Source: a virus
Strand: one strand, 5' to 3'
Virus record (IMG/VR): IMGVR_UViG_3300033571_012196
Span: 1-20,251 of that record
Length of the DNA: 20,251 nucleotides
The stretch's first letter is position 1. Each line of letters starts with the position of its first letter. Shown here piece after piece: positions 4,792 through 9,510 of the stretch. The notes beneath the pieces were generated by a model that did no database searches, had not been told where the DNA came from, and saw only the letters and a list, made by a program, of their open reading frames with translations. Position numbers and translations under genes: made by a program.

Positions 4792-4949
4792 AGAACCCTG
4801 AGAGCGACTCTAAGGACGCATTAGACACGAAAGGTTGAACAGACCTTATCTCCCCAAAGCGGGGGGAATAGAAGGTGGGCTTCTACAGACACCGCGGTGG
4901 TTGGTAAGTCAGACCACTTGTCCCTATCCCCGAACAAAGGAAACACTCA
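4792..4949 (+). other. Hairpin-rich 5' leader of the endolysin gene
   Basis: Between the extended -10 and the endolysin ATG there is a chain of strong small hairpins: AAGGT (4831-4835) / ACCTT (4843-4847); CTCCCC (4850-4855) / GGGGGG (4861-4866) on AAAGC; and TAGAAG (4869-4874) / CTTCTA (4880-4885) on GTGGG. Then comes the palindrome CACCGCGGTG near 4890-4900 and a GGTGGT/ACCAC pairing option. The other promoters of this window have leaders of only about 15-50 nt. This suggests a structured regulatory RNA controlling endolysin expression. I looked for the c-di-AMP (ydaO) riboswitch, known upstream of actinobacterial wall hydrolases, and could not match its conserved core. Confidence 0.5.
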
Positions 4950-5558
4950 ATGAATAGACCTACTAGCGGAGCCATCGAGAAAATCATTAGCGTTGCTGTA
5001 GCGGCTATATTTTTATCAGCATTTTCTGCTGCAACGCAGAACTCAAGTGCTGAAGAGATTGCCAAGATAAAACAACAAGAAGTAAAAACTCAGGCGGATA
5101 TAGAAGCCGAGATTGAAAAGCAAAGACAGAAGATTGCCAAACTCCAACTGCAGAAGTTCTCAGTCCAGAAGACTGCCTTCACAGATGTCGAGTTAGCACA
5201 GATGCTTGCCGCTGTTGGGTTTGAAGGAAAAGCCCTCAAGACTGCGTGGGCTGTCGTAAAGAAGGAAAGTAATGGTCGTCCTCTTGCCTTCAATGGCAAC
5301 ACACGGACTGGCGACTCTTCCTATGGCATATTCCAAATCAATATGATTGGCGGGCTAGGAGTTACACGCCGAGACAAGTATGATTTGGACAGCAACAAGG
5401 ATTTATTTGACGCCGTTATCAACGCACAGATTGCTTACCATATGAGCAATGGTGGCGAGGATTGGACTTCGTGGAAAATCTCAGCCCCTTACACAAACTC
5501 AGATGAGATAAGATTTAGACAGTGGTATGAAAAGTTCCCAGAAGGAGTAGTTGGATGA
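4950..5558 (+). CDS. Endolysin: membrane-anchored lysozyme/transglycosylase
   Basis: The 202-aa protein should cleave the glycan strands of peptidoglycan at lysis. ATG 4950 follows AAAGGAAAC. Residues 11-29 (IISVAVAAIFLSAFSAAT) form an N-terminal hydrophobic signal or signal-anchor helix, followed by a charged coiled-coil linker (about 33-70, EEIAKIKQQEVKTQADIE onward). The catalytic domain runs from about 78 to 180: VVKKESNGRP provides the likely catalytic E106, and SYGIFQIN (124-131) is the typical motif of lysozyme-fold transglycosylase (SLT/GH23-like) domains; NAQIAY follows. The anchor suggests Sec export, with either a SAR-type or a tethered endolysin (inference). It is translationally coupled (ATGA) to the peptidoglycan-binding partner at 5555. 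Confidence 0.85.
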   Translation: MNRPTSGAIEKIISVAVAAIFLSAFSAATQNSSAEEIAKIKQQEVKTQADIEAEIEKQRQKIAKLQLQKFSVQKTAFTDVELAQMLAAVGFEGKALKTAWAVVKKESNGRPLAFNGNTRTGDSSYGIFQINMIGGLGVTRRDKYDLDSNKDLFDAVINAQIAYHMSNGGEDWTSWKISAPYTNSDEIRFRQWYEKFPEGVVG

Positions 5559-6013
5559 GCCAAGAAGATTTAGATTACACAAACTATTATCAAGACGAAC
5601 CTGCTGTTGAAGAGGTTGCGGTTGAAGAAGCAGAAGTTGTTGTTGTTGCAGAACCAGAAGTTGCTGCAGAGCCAATAGCAAAAAGTAAAAAGTCTTCAGC
5701 CGCCGCTGCTGTAGAACCAGAAGTTGTTTATTCTCCACCAGCATCTTCAGCACTGGAGTTGGGCGAGGTTCGTCTTTCAAGTCTTGTGTTTGAGGGAAAT
5801 AGCGTGAACTCTCGGTCAGTTGCGTTAGTGCAGGAACGCCTAGTTGAACTAAGTTTCTATGATGCGGGAAGCGATAATCGCGGTTGGTTGGGTGCTGGAA
5901 CTAAGAAAGCGCTCGCTGATTTCGCAGGTTTGAGCGTAGAAGAAGTTGTTGTAGATAGTGAAGAACTCATCAAGCGTCTCTTCGCAGGAACACAAGTATC
6001 TGTAAGTAAGTAA
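5555..6013 (+). CDS. Peptidoglycan-binding-domain protein, endolysin partner
   Basis: ATG 5555 overlaps the endolysin stop (ATGA) and has AGAAGGAG upstream. The 152-aa product has a very acidic Glu/Val/Ala repeat-like N-terminus (about 14-60), then PPASSALELGEVRLSSL and a PG_binding_1-like domain at about 85-145: SRSVALVQERLVELSFYDAG, then DNRGWLGAGTKKALADFAGL. This matches the usual helix, G-x-x-x-T-x-x-A-L-x-x-F pattern. There is no catalytic motif and no signal peptide. It probably targets the lytic enzyme to the wall, acting as the separate binding subunit of a split lysin. The 12-mer lies in the linker codons (5680-5691). Confidence 0.8.
   Translation: MSQEDLDYTNYYQDEPAVEEVAVEEAEVVVVAEPEVAAEPIAKSKKSSAAAAVEPEVVYSPPASSALELGEVRLSSLVFEGNSVNSRSVALVQERLVELSFYDAGSDNRGWLGAGTKKALADFAGLSVEEVVVDSEELIKRLFAGTQVSVSK
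5680..5691 (+). repeat. Dispersed 12-mer AAAAAGTAAAAA, exact copy inside a gene
   Basis: Coding-strand copy within the low-complexity linker of the peptidoglycan-binding protein, encoding AKSKK. Confidence 0.85.
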
Positions 6014-6026
6014 CTTTCAACAAATC

Positions 6027-6084
6027 AGCGCTCTGGCTGTCAAATAAAATTGACTAGCCAGGGCGCTTTTTACTTTTTGCGCCC
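6027..6084 (+). terminator. Terminator with competing hairpins and the 12-mer as T-tract
   Basis: AGCGCTCTGGCTGTCAA (6027-6043) pairs with TTGACTAGCCAGGGCGCT (6050-6067) over ATAAAA, with one mismatch and one bulge. The following TTTTTACTTTTT (6067-6078) is the dispersed 12-mer in minus orientation and serves as the T-tract. The 12-mer is also flanked by GGGCGC (6061-6066) and GCGCCC (6079-6084), which could form a second, mutually exclusive hairpin. It lies between the lysin genes and the holin. Confidence 0.8.
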
Positions 6085-6109
6085 CGTGTAGACTCGGAAG
6101 GACGACACA

Positions 6110-6394
6110 ATGGCTAAAGAAAAAACTGCTGTGGAAAATAATGATAAGACGATGGATAAAGCGAAGATGCTTGTTGGTCGTGTTATTGCTACTTTTGCAG
6201 CATCAGGACTATCTGTCGTAGGTGCAGGGTCTTTGTTTGGTATTGAAGTATGGAAGTCAATTGGTCTTGCGGGTGGTTTGGGTGTCGCTACTGTTATAGA
6301 AGCGTTGTCTCGTTCTTATCTTGCAGATGGAAAGTTGACTACTGCTGAAATCAACGAAGCATTTAGCAAGGTTGACAAGCGTAAGGCTGAATAG
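6110..6394 (+). CDS. Holin, r1t-like
   Basis: The 94-aa protein is the likely holin that permeabilises the membrane and times lysis. ATG 6110 follows CGGAAGGACGACAC. A charged N-terminus (to about residue 18) precedes hydrophobic segments at about 21-46 (LVGRVIATFAASGLSVVGAGSL and on) and 50-66 (SIGLAGGLGVATVIEALS), then a soluble tail, LADGKLTTAEINEAFSKVD. The IEVWKS-G-LAGGL-x-V pattern and the DGKLT-x-x-E-I tail fit the r1t holin group common in actinophages. Its place directly after the endolysin pair supports this. A hairpin separates it from them, so readthrough or a weak promoter (TAGACT at 6089-6094) may set its level. Confidence 0.8.
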   Translation: MAKEKTAVENNDKTMDKAKMLVGRVIATFAASGLSVVGAGSLFGIEVWKSIGLAGGLGVATVIEALSRSYLADGKLTTAEINEAFSKVDKRKAE

Positions 6395-6424
6395 CATTTA
6401 CCGATAGTTGTTCAAATAAAGAAA

Positions 6425-6446
6425 CCCCCTAGAGAAATCTAGGGGG
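6425..6446. terminator. Bidirectional terminator
   Basis: Perfect stem CCCCCTAGA (6425-6433) / TCTAGGGGG (6438-6446) on a GAAA loop, with A-rich DNA on the left and CTTTCTTTTT on the right. It can serve both the rightward holin gene and the leftward peptide gene at 6458. Confidence 0.9.
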
Positions 6447-6457
6447 CTTTCTTTTTA

Positions 6458-6538
6458 TTACTTCTGAATAGGGTCTTGAAGTAGAGCGATTGCTGTTCCT
6501 ACAAGCCCTGCAAGGATTGCCATTATTGCGATAGCCAT
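6458..6538 (-). CDS. 26-aa hydrophobic peptide
   Basis: Minus-strand ATG (6536-6538) with GGGAAGAGGAA upstream, ending in TAA at 6458-6460. The 26-residue product is nearly all hydrophobic (MAIAIMAILAGLVGTAIALL) with a short polar end (QDPIQK), a single membrane helix. It has its own consensus promoter with an operator palindrome on the -10 and a terminator directly downstream, so this very small frame is unlikely to be chance. It lies tail-to-tail with the holin. A role as an antiholin or a membrane effector is speculation. Confidence 0.6.
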   Translation of the reverse strand: MAIAIMAILAGLVGTAIALLQDPIQK

Positions 6539-6561
6539 TTCCTCTTCCCTTTCTATTCGGT

Positions 6562-6582
6562 ATAAGATATATAATATCTTAT
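6562..6582. promoter_or_regulatory. Operator palindrome over the -10 box
   Basis: ATAAGATAT (6562-6570) and ATATCTTAT (6574-6582) are perfect 9-bp arms around ATA. The leftward -10 (6571-6576) lies inside it, so a protein bound here would block the promoter of the 26-aa gene. Confidence 0.7.
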
Positions 6583-6599
6583 CACACACACTATGTCAA
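6571..6599 (-). promoter_or_regulatory. SigA-type promoter, leftward
   Basis: On the minus strand: TTGACA (6594-6599), 17-bp spacer, TATTAT (6571-6576). The -35 contains the TGA stop of the upstream 48-aa gene. It drives the 26-aa peptide. Confidence 0.85.
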
Positions 6600-6742
6600 G
6601 CAACAACACAATAGTTTATTTTCTTTGTGCCTTCGTTCTTCGTGTGAACCCAAGCGAACACCCAGCCTCGCTCGCGGTGGAAGAGTTCTTTTATCTCCAC
6701 CTGTCCCCCACAAGTATTACAGTTCTTTACTTCTTCAGACAT
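6596..6742 (-). CDS. 48-aa CxxC peptide
   Basis: The minus-strand ATG (6740-6742) overlaps the TAA of the double-HTH gene; the stop is TGA at 6596-6598. The product reads MSEEVKNCNTCGGQVEIKE, then FHRERGWVFAWVH, and ends near a third cysteine (NYCVVA). The CNTCGG knuckle suggests a single-knuckle zinc site, perhaps with His and the last Cys. The family is not recognised. It is co-transcribed with, and translationally coupled to, the HTH protein, so it may assist it (inference). Confidence 0.65.
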   Translation of the reverse strand: MSEEVKNCNTCGGQVEIKELFHRERGWVFAWVHTKNEGTKKINYCVVA

Positions 6743-7395
6743 TACCAACACCTATTTCGGTTCTTCTCCATAATTGGTTGATAAGTCTTTGTCTCGCCGT
6801 GAACTGTTGCCTTGTATCCATAGCGAACAAGTCGGAAAGCAATAGCACTCGGAGTAACACCTAACAACTTTGCTAAGCGGTATTGAGTGCAACCTTGCTT
6901 TATTGCCTCGTTGAGTAGGTAAGAGTATTCCTCTGCCTCTTCACGATACTTTGGTGAGTGCGACCTAACAAGTGCTGCTAATGGTTGTAGTTCCTTCATA
7001 CGAGCCAACATTTCAGGATTAGGTTCCGTGTATACGGGTTTGACCTTTACCTTCATTTGTTTGCGTTCAGGTAGTGGAACTGCAAGTGTTGCAGGTGGGT
7101 GTTCAGTCTGTGTCCAGTTACGGGAGATAAGACGAATACTTTCAGTAGACATCTTCGCTGACCTCGCAATTGCTGTTGCTGTCCAACCTGCACTCTCTAG
7201 AGCCTTGATGTAGTTATTGCGGTCTGACCTGCTAATAATGCTAGCGAAAGCATTAGTAACATTTTCAGGCAATACCTGTCCATACTTTTGCACTACGCCT
7301 TGTTGAATAATCACAGGGCGTTTTCCTTGAGTCTCTCGCATAGCGTGAGCCTTTTGTAGGATTTCAGGGTTTGTCCCAAAATTTACCTTTGACAT
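6742..7395 (-). CDS. Double helix-turn-helix DNA-binding protein, 217 aa
   Basis: Minus-strand ATG (7393-7395) with CGAAAGGAAA upstream. Two HTH-like modules are visible: residues 62-94 (YIKALESAGWTATAIARSA then MSTESIRLISRNW) and 159-193 (YLLNEAIKQGCTQYRLAK then LLGVTPSAIAFRLVRYG). They are joined by a proline/lysine-rich linker and a helical segment (NPEMLARMKELQPLAALVRSHSPKYREEAEEY). The protein at 9511-10011 on the other strand shares this layout, including the Pro-x-Met, LA-x-x-x-R and GVT-x-x-A-x-x-x-RL positions. It is likely a transcription regulator or a DNA-bridging protein. Its promoter at 7424 has an inverted repeat just upstream (7464-7481), consistent with autoregulation (inference). 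Confidence 0.8.
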   Translation of the reverse strand: MSKVNFGTNPEILQKAHAMRETQGKRPVIIQQGVVQKYGQVLPENVTNAFASIISRSDRNNYIKALESAGWTATAIARSAKMSTESIRLISRNWTQTEHPPATLAVPLPERKQMKVKVKPVYTEPNPEMLARMKELQPLAALVRSHSPKYREEAEEYSYLLNEAIKQGCTQYRLAKLLGVTPSAIAFRLVRYGYKATVHGETKTYQPIMEKNRNRCW

Positions 7396-7423
7396 ATATT
7401 TCCTTTCGTTTGGTTATACCCTA

Positions 7424-7452
7424 AGTATATTAGTTAGTATTTATTTTGTCAA
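7424..7452 (-). promoter_or_regulatory. SigA-type promoter, leftward
   Basis: Minus strand: TTGACA (7447-7452), 17-bp spacer, TATACT (7424-7429). It drives the double-HTH gene and the coupled 48-aa gene. Confidence 0.9.
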
Positions 7453-7463
7453 ATCATTTGCTA

Positions 7464-7481
7464 AGTTACCAACCAGTAACT
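7464..7481. promoter_or_regulatory. Inverted repeat upstream of the HTH promoter
   Basis: AGTTAC (7464-7469) and GTAACT (7476-7481) with a 6-bp spacer, 12 bp from the -35 box. The half-site resembles those at 9073-9088 and 2872-2892. It is a candidate operator. Confidence 0.5.
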
Positions 7482-7517
7482 AAGTTGTTTGGAAGTGGGA
7501 CAACCGGCCGCTGCCCA

Positions 7518-7529
7518 TTTTTACTTTTT
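7518..7529 (-). repeat. Dispersed 12-mer AAAAAGTAAAAA, exact copy, minus strand
   Basis: Non-coding copy between the terminator at 7544-7571 and the HTH promoter, oriented with the leftward transcripts. No flanking inverted repeat was found here. Confidence 0.85.
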
Positions 7530-7543
7530 GTTATTGCTTCTTC

Positions 7544-7571
7544 AGAAAATAACCCCCGCGTTGTGCGGGGG
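7544..7571 (-). terminator. Terminator for the leftward 111-aa gene
   Basis: CCCCCGC (7553-7559) / GCGGGGG (7565-7571) on a 5-nt loop; reading leftward it is followed by TTATTTTCT (7552-7544). Confidence 0.9.
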
Positions 7572-7588
7572 CTATCTTCCTCAGTTGT

Positions 7589-7924
7589 TTAGAGTTTGAG
7601 TAGTGTGCGGAGTTCGTTGGCTACTTTGTCGTCAAGACCTAGTGTCTCGCCTTCGTCCCCTGTCCCACCTGTGAAGATTACATCTCCAACAATTACATCT
7701 GTAAAGCCGAAGTGCTTTTCCCATAGTAGGGTTGCGATTGCGTTGATAGGGAGTCCGTTTAGTTTTCCCTCTTCATTTACCCACATCGTTAGATTGTCTG
7801 ATAAATCTACCGCTTCAATGTAACCGCCTACTGCCTTTTGTAATGTAGACAGTTGAGACTCTCCCTCGTTGAGGTCTATCTCTTCTGCCTTGTTACCTTC
7901 TGCCGTTAGTGTTATTGCGAGCAA
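7589..7924 (-). CDS. DUF3846-like protein, 111 aa
   Basis: The start is a minus-strand TTG (7922-7924) with GAGAGGAAAC upstream; no ATG fits. The sequence fits the DUF3846 family found in phages, plasmids and actinobacteria: STLQKAVGGYIEAVDL, DNLTMWVNEEGKLNGLPINA, ATLLWEKH, DVIVGDVIFTGG. Its molecular function is unknown. The C-terminus ends in a short helix (LDDKVANELRTLLKL). The gene is a complete cassette, with a promoter at 7961-7989 and a terminator at 7544-7571. Confidence 0.85.
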   Translation of the reverse strand: MLAITLTAEGNKAEEIDLNEGESQLSTLQKAVGGYIEAVDLSDNLTMWVNEEGKLNGLPINAIATLLWEKHFGFTDVIVGDVIFTGGTGDEGETLGLDDKVANELRTLLKL

Positions 7925-7960
7925 TTTAGTTTCCTCTCTTTGTCGCTTTGTCTTATCGTA

Positions 7961-7989
7961 AGTCTAGAGCATAGAGTTCTATATGTCAA
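7961..7989 (-). promoter_or_regulatory. SigA-type promoter, leftward
   Basis: Minus strand: TTGACA (7984-7989) followed by TATAG, 17-bp spacer, TAGACT (7961-7966). It drives the DUF3846-like gene. Confidence 0.85.
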
Positions 7990-7999
7990 GTATTGGGGG

Positions 8000-8029
8000 A
8001 AAGAAAAACCCCCGCAGGTTATGCGGGGG
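8000..8029 (-). terminator. Terminator for the leftward 85-aa gene
   Basis: CCCCCGCA (8009-8016) / TGCGGGGG (8022-8029) on GGTTA; reading leftward it is followed by TTTTTCTTT. The stem resembles the neighbouring terminators at 7553 and 8424. Confidence 0.9.
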
Positions 8030-8044
8030 CTTCTCTCTAAGCCT

Positions 8045-8302
8045 TTAGGCTGATGTAGTTGAGAAGACTACTGCCTCTTCCTCTACTACCTCTTCAGTAG
8101 TTGTTGGGTGATTGAGGACGAGGTATAGAAGTTCTTCTGCACCCATCTCTTCGTGAGGTTCCCCACGAGTCTCTTTCATTACTACAACCTTCTCAATAGG
8201 TGCGGTAGCACCTAGTAGGAGTTCTCTTACTTGAGCCTTTGTGTCAATGATGTAGTAGTAAGTAGTTCCCTTGATTGTTACTGCTGTTCCATATGCGGTC
8301 AT
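8045..8302 (-). CDS. Hypothetical protein, 85 aa
   Basis: Minus-strand ATG (8300-8302) with AAGGGGAAAACGA upstream. The N-terminal half is beta-rich (YGTAVTIKGTTYYYIIDTKAQ), the middle is mixed (LLLGATAPIEKVVVMKETRG), and the C-terminus is acidic with TTTEEVVEEEAVVF. No transmembrane span and no recognised domain. It is a self-contained cassette between a weak promoter (8351) and a strong terminator (8000). Confidence 0.75.
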   Translation of the reverse strand: MTAYGTAVTIKGTTYYYIIDTKAQVRELLLGATAPIEKVVVMKETRGEPHEEMGAEELLYLVLNHPTTTEEVVEEEAVVFSTTSA

Positions 8303-8350
8303 TCGTTTTCCCCTTTTCTTTATATTGAAGCCCTTTGCTTCAATAAGATA

Positions 8351-8379
8351 AACATATACTACTTCTATACGCTTTGCAA
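8351..8379 (-). promoter_or_regulatory. Probable promoter, leftward
   Basis: Minus strand: TTGCAA (8374-8379), 17-bp spacer, TATGTT (8351-8356). It is weaker than its neighbours but correctly placed for the 85-aa gene. Confidence 0.5.
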
Positions 8380-8416
8380 GTCTAACTAGGTATATGACCA
8401 GTCACACTTTAGTCAT

Positions 8417-8440
8417 AAGAAAACCCCCCTATGCGGGGGG
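8417..8440 (-). terminator. Terminator for the leftward 49-aa gene
   Basis: CCCCCC (8424-8429) / GGGGGG (8435-8440) on TATGC; reading leftward it is followed by TTTTCTT. Confidence 0.85.
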
Positions 8441-8453
8441 CTTTCCTAGAGCC

Positions 8454-8603
8454 TTACCAAAACTTAGACCATACTCTGATTGGTTTCTCTGCTACTTGTA
8501 GAGCCTTTACTATTACAAGTGCAACACTCTCTAGAGTATCTTCAACCTTCTCTAAGATTTCCTTTTCTTCCTTTGAGAAGTTTGCGGTTACCTTGATTTC
8601 CAT
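8454..8603 (-). CDS. 49-aa hypothetical peptide
   Basis: Minus-strand ATG (8601-8603) with AAAGGGGAAAGAA upstream; TAA at 8454-8456. The product MEIKVTANFSKEEKEILEKV continues with EDTLESVALVIVKALQVAEK and ends PIRVWSKFW. It is a short beta strand followed by a long amphipathic helix and a tryptophan-bearing end; no family is recognised. The promoter (8648), the hairpin leader (8618-8641), the good ribosome-binding site and the terminator (8417) together argue that it is real. Confidence 0.7.
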   Translation of the reverse strand: MEIKVTANFSKEEKEILEKVEDTLESVALVIVKALQVAEKPIRVWSKFW

Positions 8604-8617
8604 TTTCTTTCCCCTTT

Positions 8618-8641
8618 GTTAGGTTTTTACTTTTTCCTAAC
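8618..8641 (-). promoter_or_regulatory. Leader hairpin with the 12-mer as loop
   Basis: GTTAGG (8618-8623) and CCTAAC (8636-8641) flank TTTTTACTTTTT (8624-8635). In the leftward transcript this is a 6-bp stem displaying AAAAAGUAAAAA, just upstream of the ribosome-binding site of the 49-aa gene. The arrangement parallels the hairpin at 2761-2799. Confidence 0.7.
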
Positions 8642-8647
8642 ACCTAA

Positions 8648-8675
8648 ATACTATCAAGTCTTTGTTATATGTCAA
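8648..8675 (-). promoter_or_regulatory. SigA-type promoter, leftward
   Basis: Minus strand: TTGACA (8670-8675) followed by TAT, 16-bp spacer, TAGTAT (8648-8653). It drives the 49-aa gene. Confidence 0.75.
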
Positions 8676-8710
8676 GTGTTTACTAATATATCCTCTGTGA
8701 TTTAGGCAAC

Positions 8711-8736
8711 AAGAAAGCCCCCCTTGCGGAGGGCTT
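8711..8736 (-). terminator. Terminator for the leftward 70-aa gene
   Basis: AAGCCC (8715-8720) / GGGCTT (8731-8736), extended inward by CC/GG after one mismatch, on TTGC; the leftward tail is the T-rich complement of AAG at 8711. Confidence 0.75.
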
Positions 8737-8742
8737 CCTTTG

Positions 8743-8955
8743 TTACTTGCCGTTCTTTATATCTATTAGGTCTTGTATGTCTGCTTCCCAAGACTGAACA
8801 TCGTGTAGTTGTTCATCGCTTGCGGATAGTTCCCACTTCTCTACTTCTTGAGCGTATGTCTCTAGTTCTTCTAGCGACTTTGTTTCTGCTAAGTCCAGCC
8901 ATTTGATGTATTCATCATCTGCTAGGTATTCAGCAAGTGTTGGAAGTTTTTGCAT
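8743..8955 (-). CDS. Acidic hypothetical protein, 70 aa
   Basis: The frame is open to an upstream start at 8982, but the minus-strand ATG at 8953-8955 has AGGAAGGGGAAC at the right distance and is preferred. The product is acidic and mostly helical: PTLAEYLADDEYIKWLDLAE, SLEELETYAQEVEKWELS, DEQLHDVQSWEADIQDLIDI. This high Glu/Asp helical character is seen in DNA-mimic and inhibitor proteins of phages, but that is only a resemblance. It is a self-contained cassette with a promoter at 9006 and a terminator at 8711. Confidence 0.75.
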   Translation of the reverse strand: MQKLPTLAEYLADDEYIKWLDLAETKSLEELETYAQEVEKWELSASDEQLHDVQSWEADIQDLIDIKNGK

Positions 8956-9005
8956 TTGGTTCCCCTTCCTAGTGTCAATCACCCCCTGTGATTTCCACTA
9001 ACTAA

Positions 9006-9034
9006 ATACTATTACACTAGGATATATATGTCAA
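9006..9034 (-). promoter_or_regulatory. SigA-type promoter, leftward
   Basis: Minus strand: TTGACA (9029-9034) followed by TATATATC, 17-bp spacer, TAGTAT (9006-9011). It drives the 70-aa gene and is the first promoter of the leftward block. Confidence 0.85.
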
Positions 9035-9246
9035 GTGTTTCCTCTAGGATTTATCTCACATATATGTAAGAGGTTACTCAGGAGTAACTTAGCCAGACGC
9101 TCAGGGGGGTAGTAACTATCAACAACTACTTGACCCTTGACTAGTCAGACACTAGCCAGCCTAGAAAGAAAATAAAATCATAAGAGCAATAGCAAAAAGT
9201 AAACTTGAGTCGCCTTGACTCACCTTTGACAAGTAAAAGTTATTAG
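9035..9246. other. Divergent control region
   Basis: This region separates the leftward block from the rightward late genes; no gene is seen. It contains the inverted repeat at 9073-9088, repeated TTGACC/TTGACT/TTGACA boxes at about 9130, 9137, 9215 and 9226 without convincing -10 partners, the palindrome GACTAGTC near 9139-9146, and a truncated copy of the 12-mer (9194-9203). The density of -35-like boxes suggests regulated or overlapping promoters. Confidence 0.5.
9073..9088. promoter_or_regulatory. Perfect inverted repeat, candidate operator
   Basis: GTTACTC (9073-9079) and GAGTAAC (9082-9088) flank AG. It lies about 40 bp upstream of the -35 of the leftward promoter and on the upstream side of the late operon. 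Confidence 0.6.
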
Positions 9247-9489
9247 TTGTTAGTAATACTCTCCATCTTCCTTGAAAATAATCTGACTAGGCATAAGACC
9301 TTTGTTTTTTCATATAAATCTAGAAAATTAAAAGTTGTTTTGATGTCATTTATTTTTTATCCGGAAACGATTTGGAAAAGCGCTCAATATATGCAGAGCC
9401 TTCTCACAGGCCAAAACCAAAATACGGAAACCTTCATATATTCGTCTGCATCGTCCAAGTATCTTGGAACTGTCTCTGTACGCTTATAA
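9247..9489 (+). CDS. Doubtful small ORF before the late operon
   Basis: The frame runs from a TTG at 9247 (80 codons), with an internal ATG at 9343 (48 codons), and stops just before the late promoter. Neither start has a ribosome-binding site. The last part (FYPETIWKSAQYMQSLLTGQ and ETFIYSSASSKYLGTVSVRL) looks protein-like, whereas the first part is generic. It may be a gene, a remnant of one, or chance; no function is proposed. Confidence 0.25.
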   Translation: MLVILSIFLENNLTRHKTFVFSYKSRKLKVVLMSFIFYPETIWKSAQYMQSLLTGQNQNTETFIYSSASSKYLGTVSVRL

Positions 9490-9498
9490 AAAATACTG

Positions 9499-9510
9499 TA
9501 CAATAGTAGT
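9499..9510 (+). promoter_or_regulatory. Possible leaderless promoter of the late operon
   Basis: TACAAT (9499-9504) ends 6 bp before the ATG at 9511, so a start at the usual 7 bp would begin at that ATG. No ribosome-binding site precedes this ATG, consistent with a leaderless transcript, which is common in actinobacteria. An alternative is TTGGAA (9464-9469), 15 bp, TATAAA (9485-9490). Confidence 0.45.

Noticed and set aside
4792-4949. c-di-AMP (ydaO) riboswitch before the endolysin
   Set aside because: The context (a wall hydrolase in a probable actinobacterial phage) is suggestive and CCCCGAAC is present, but the conserved core segments of that riboswitch could not be found in order, so only a generic structured leader is reported.
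5075-5095. Additional copy of the 12-mer near 5084
   Set aside because: Only AGAAGTAAAAA is present, with mismatches in the left half, so it is not counted.
5499-5780. Minus-strand Leu/Gln-rich ORF of 93 codons
   Set aside because: It is the antisense of the Glu/Val/Ala low-complexity linker of the peptidoglycan-binding protein and has no ribosome-binding site or coherent protein pattern.
6593-6864. Plus-strand ORFs at 6593-6781 and 6625-6864
   Set aside because: They oppose the coupled leftward 48-aa and double-HTH genes, which have a promoter, ribosome-binding sites and domain support.
8431-8622. Plus-strand ORF of 63 codons
   Set aside because: The minus-strand 49-aa frame in the same place has a promoter, ribosome-binding site and terminator in the correct order; the plus ORF has none.
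7553-8736. Regularly spaced C/G-rich palindromes as a CRISPR or repeat array
   Set aside because: They are individual terminators with different stems and loops, each placed after a leftward gene, not direct repeats with uniform spacers.
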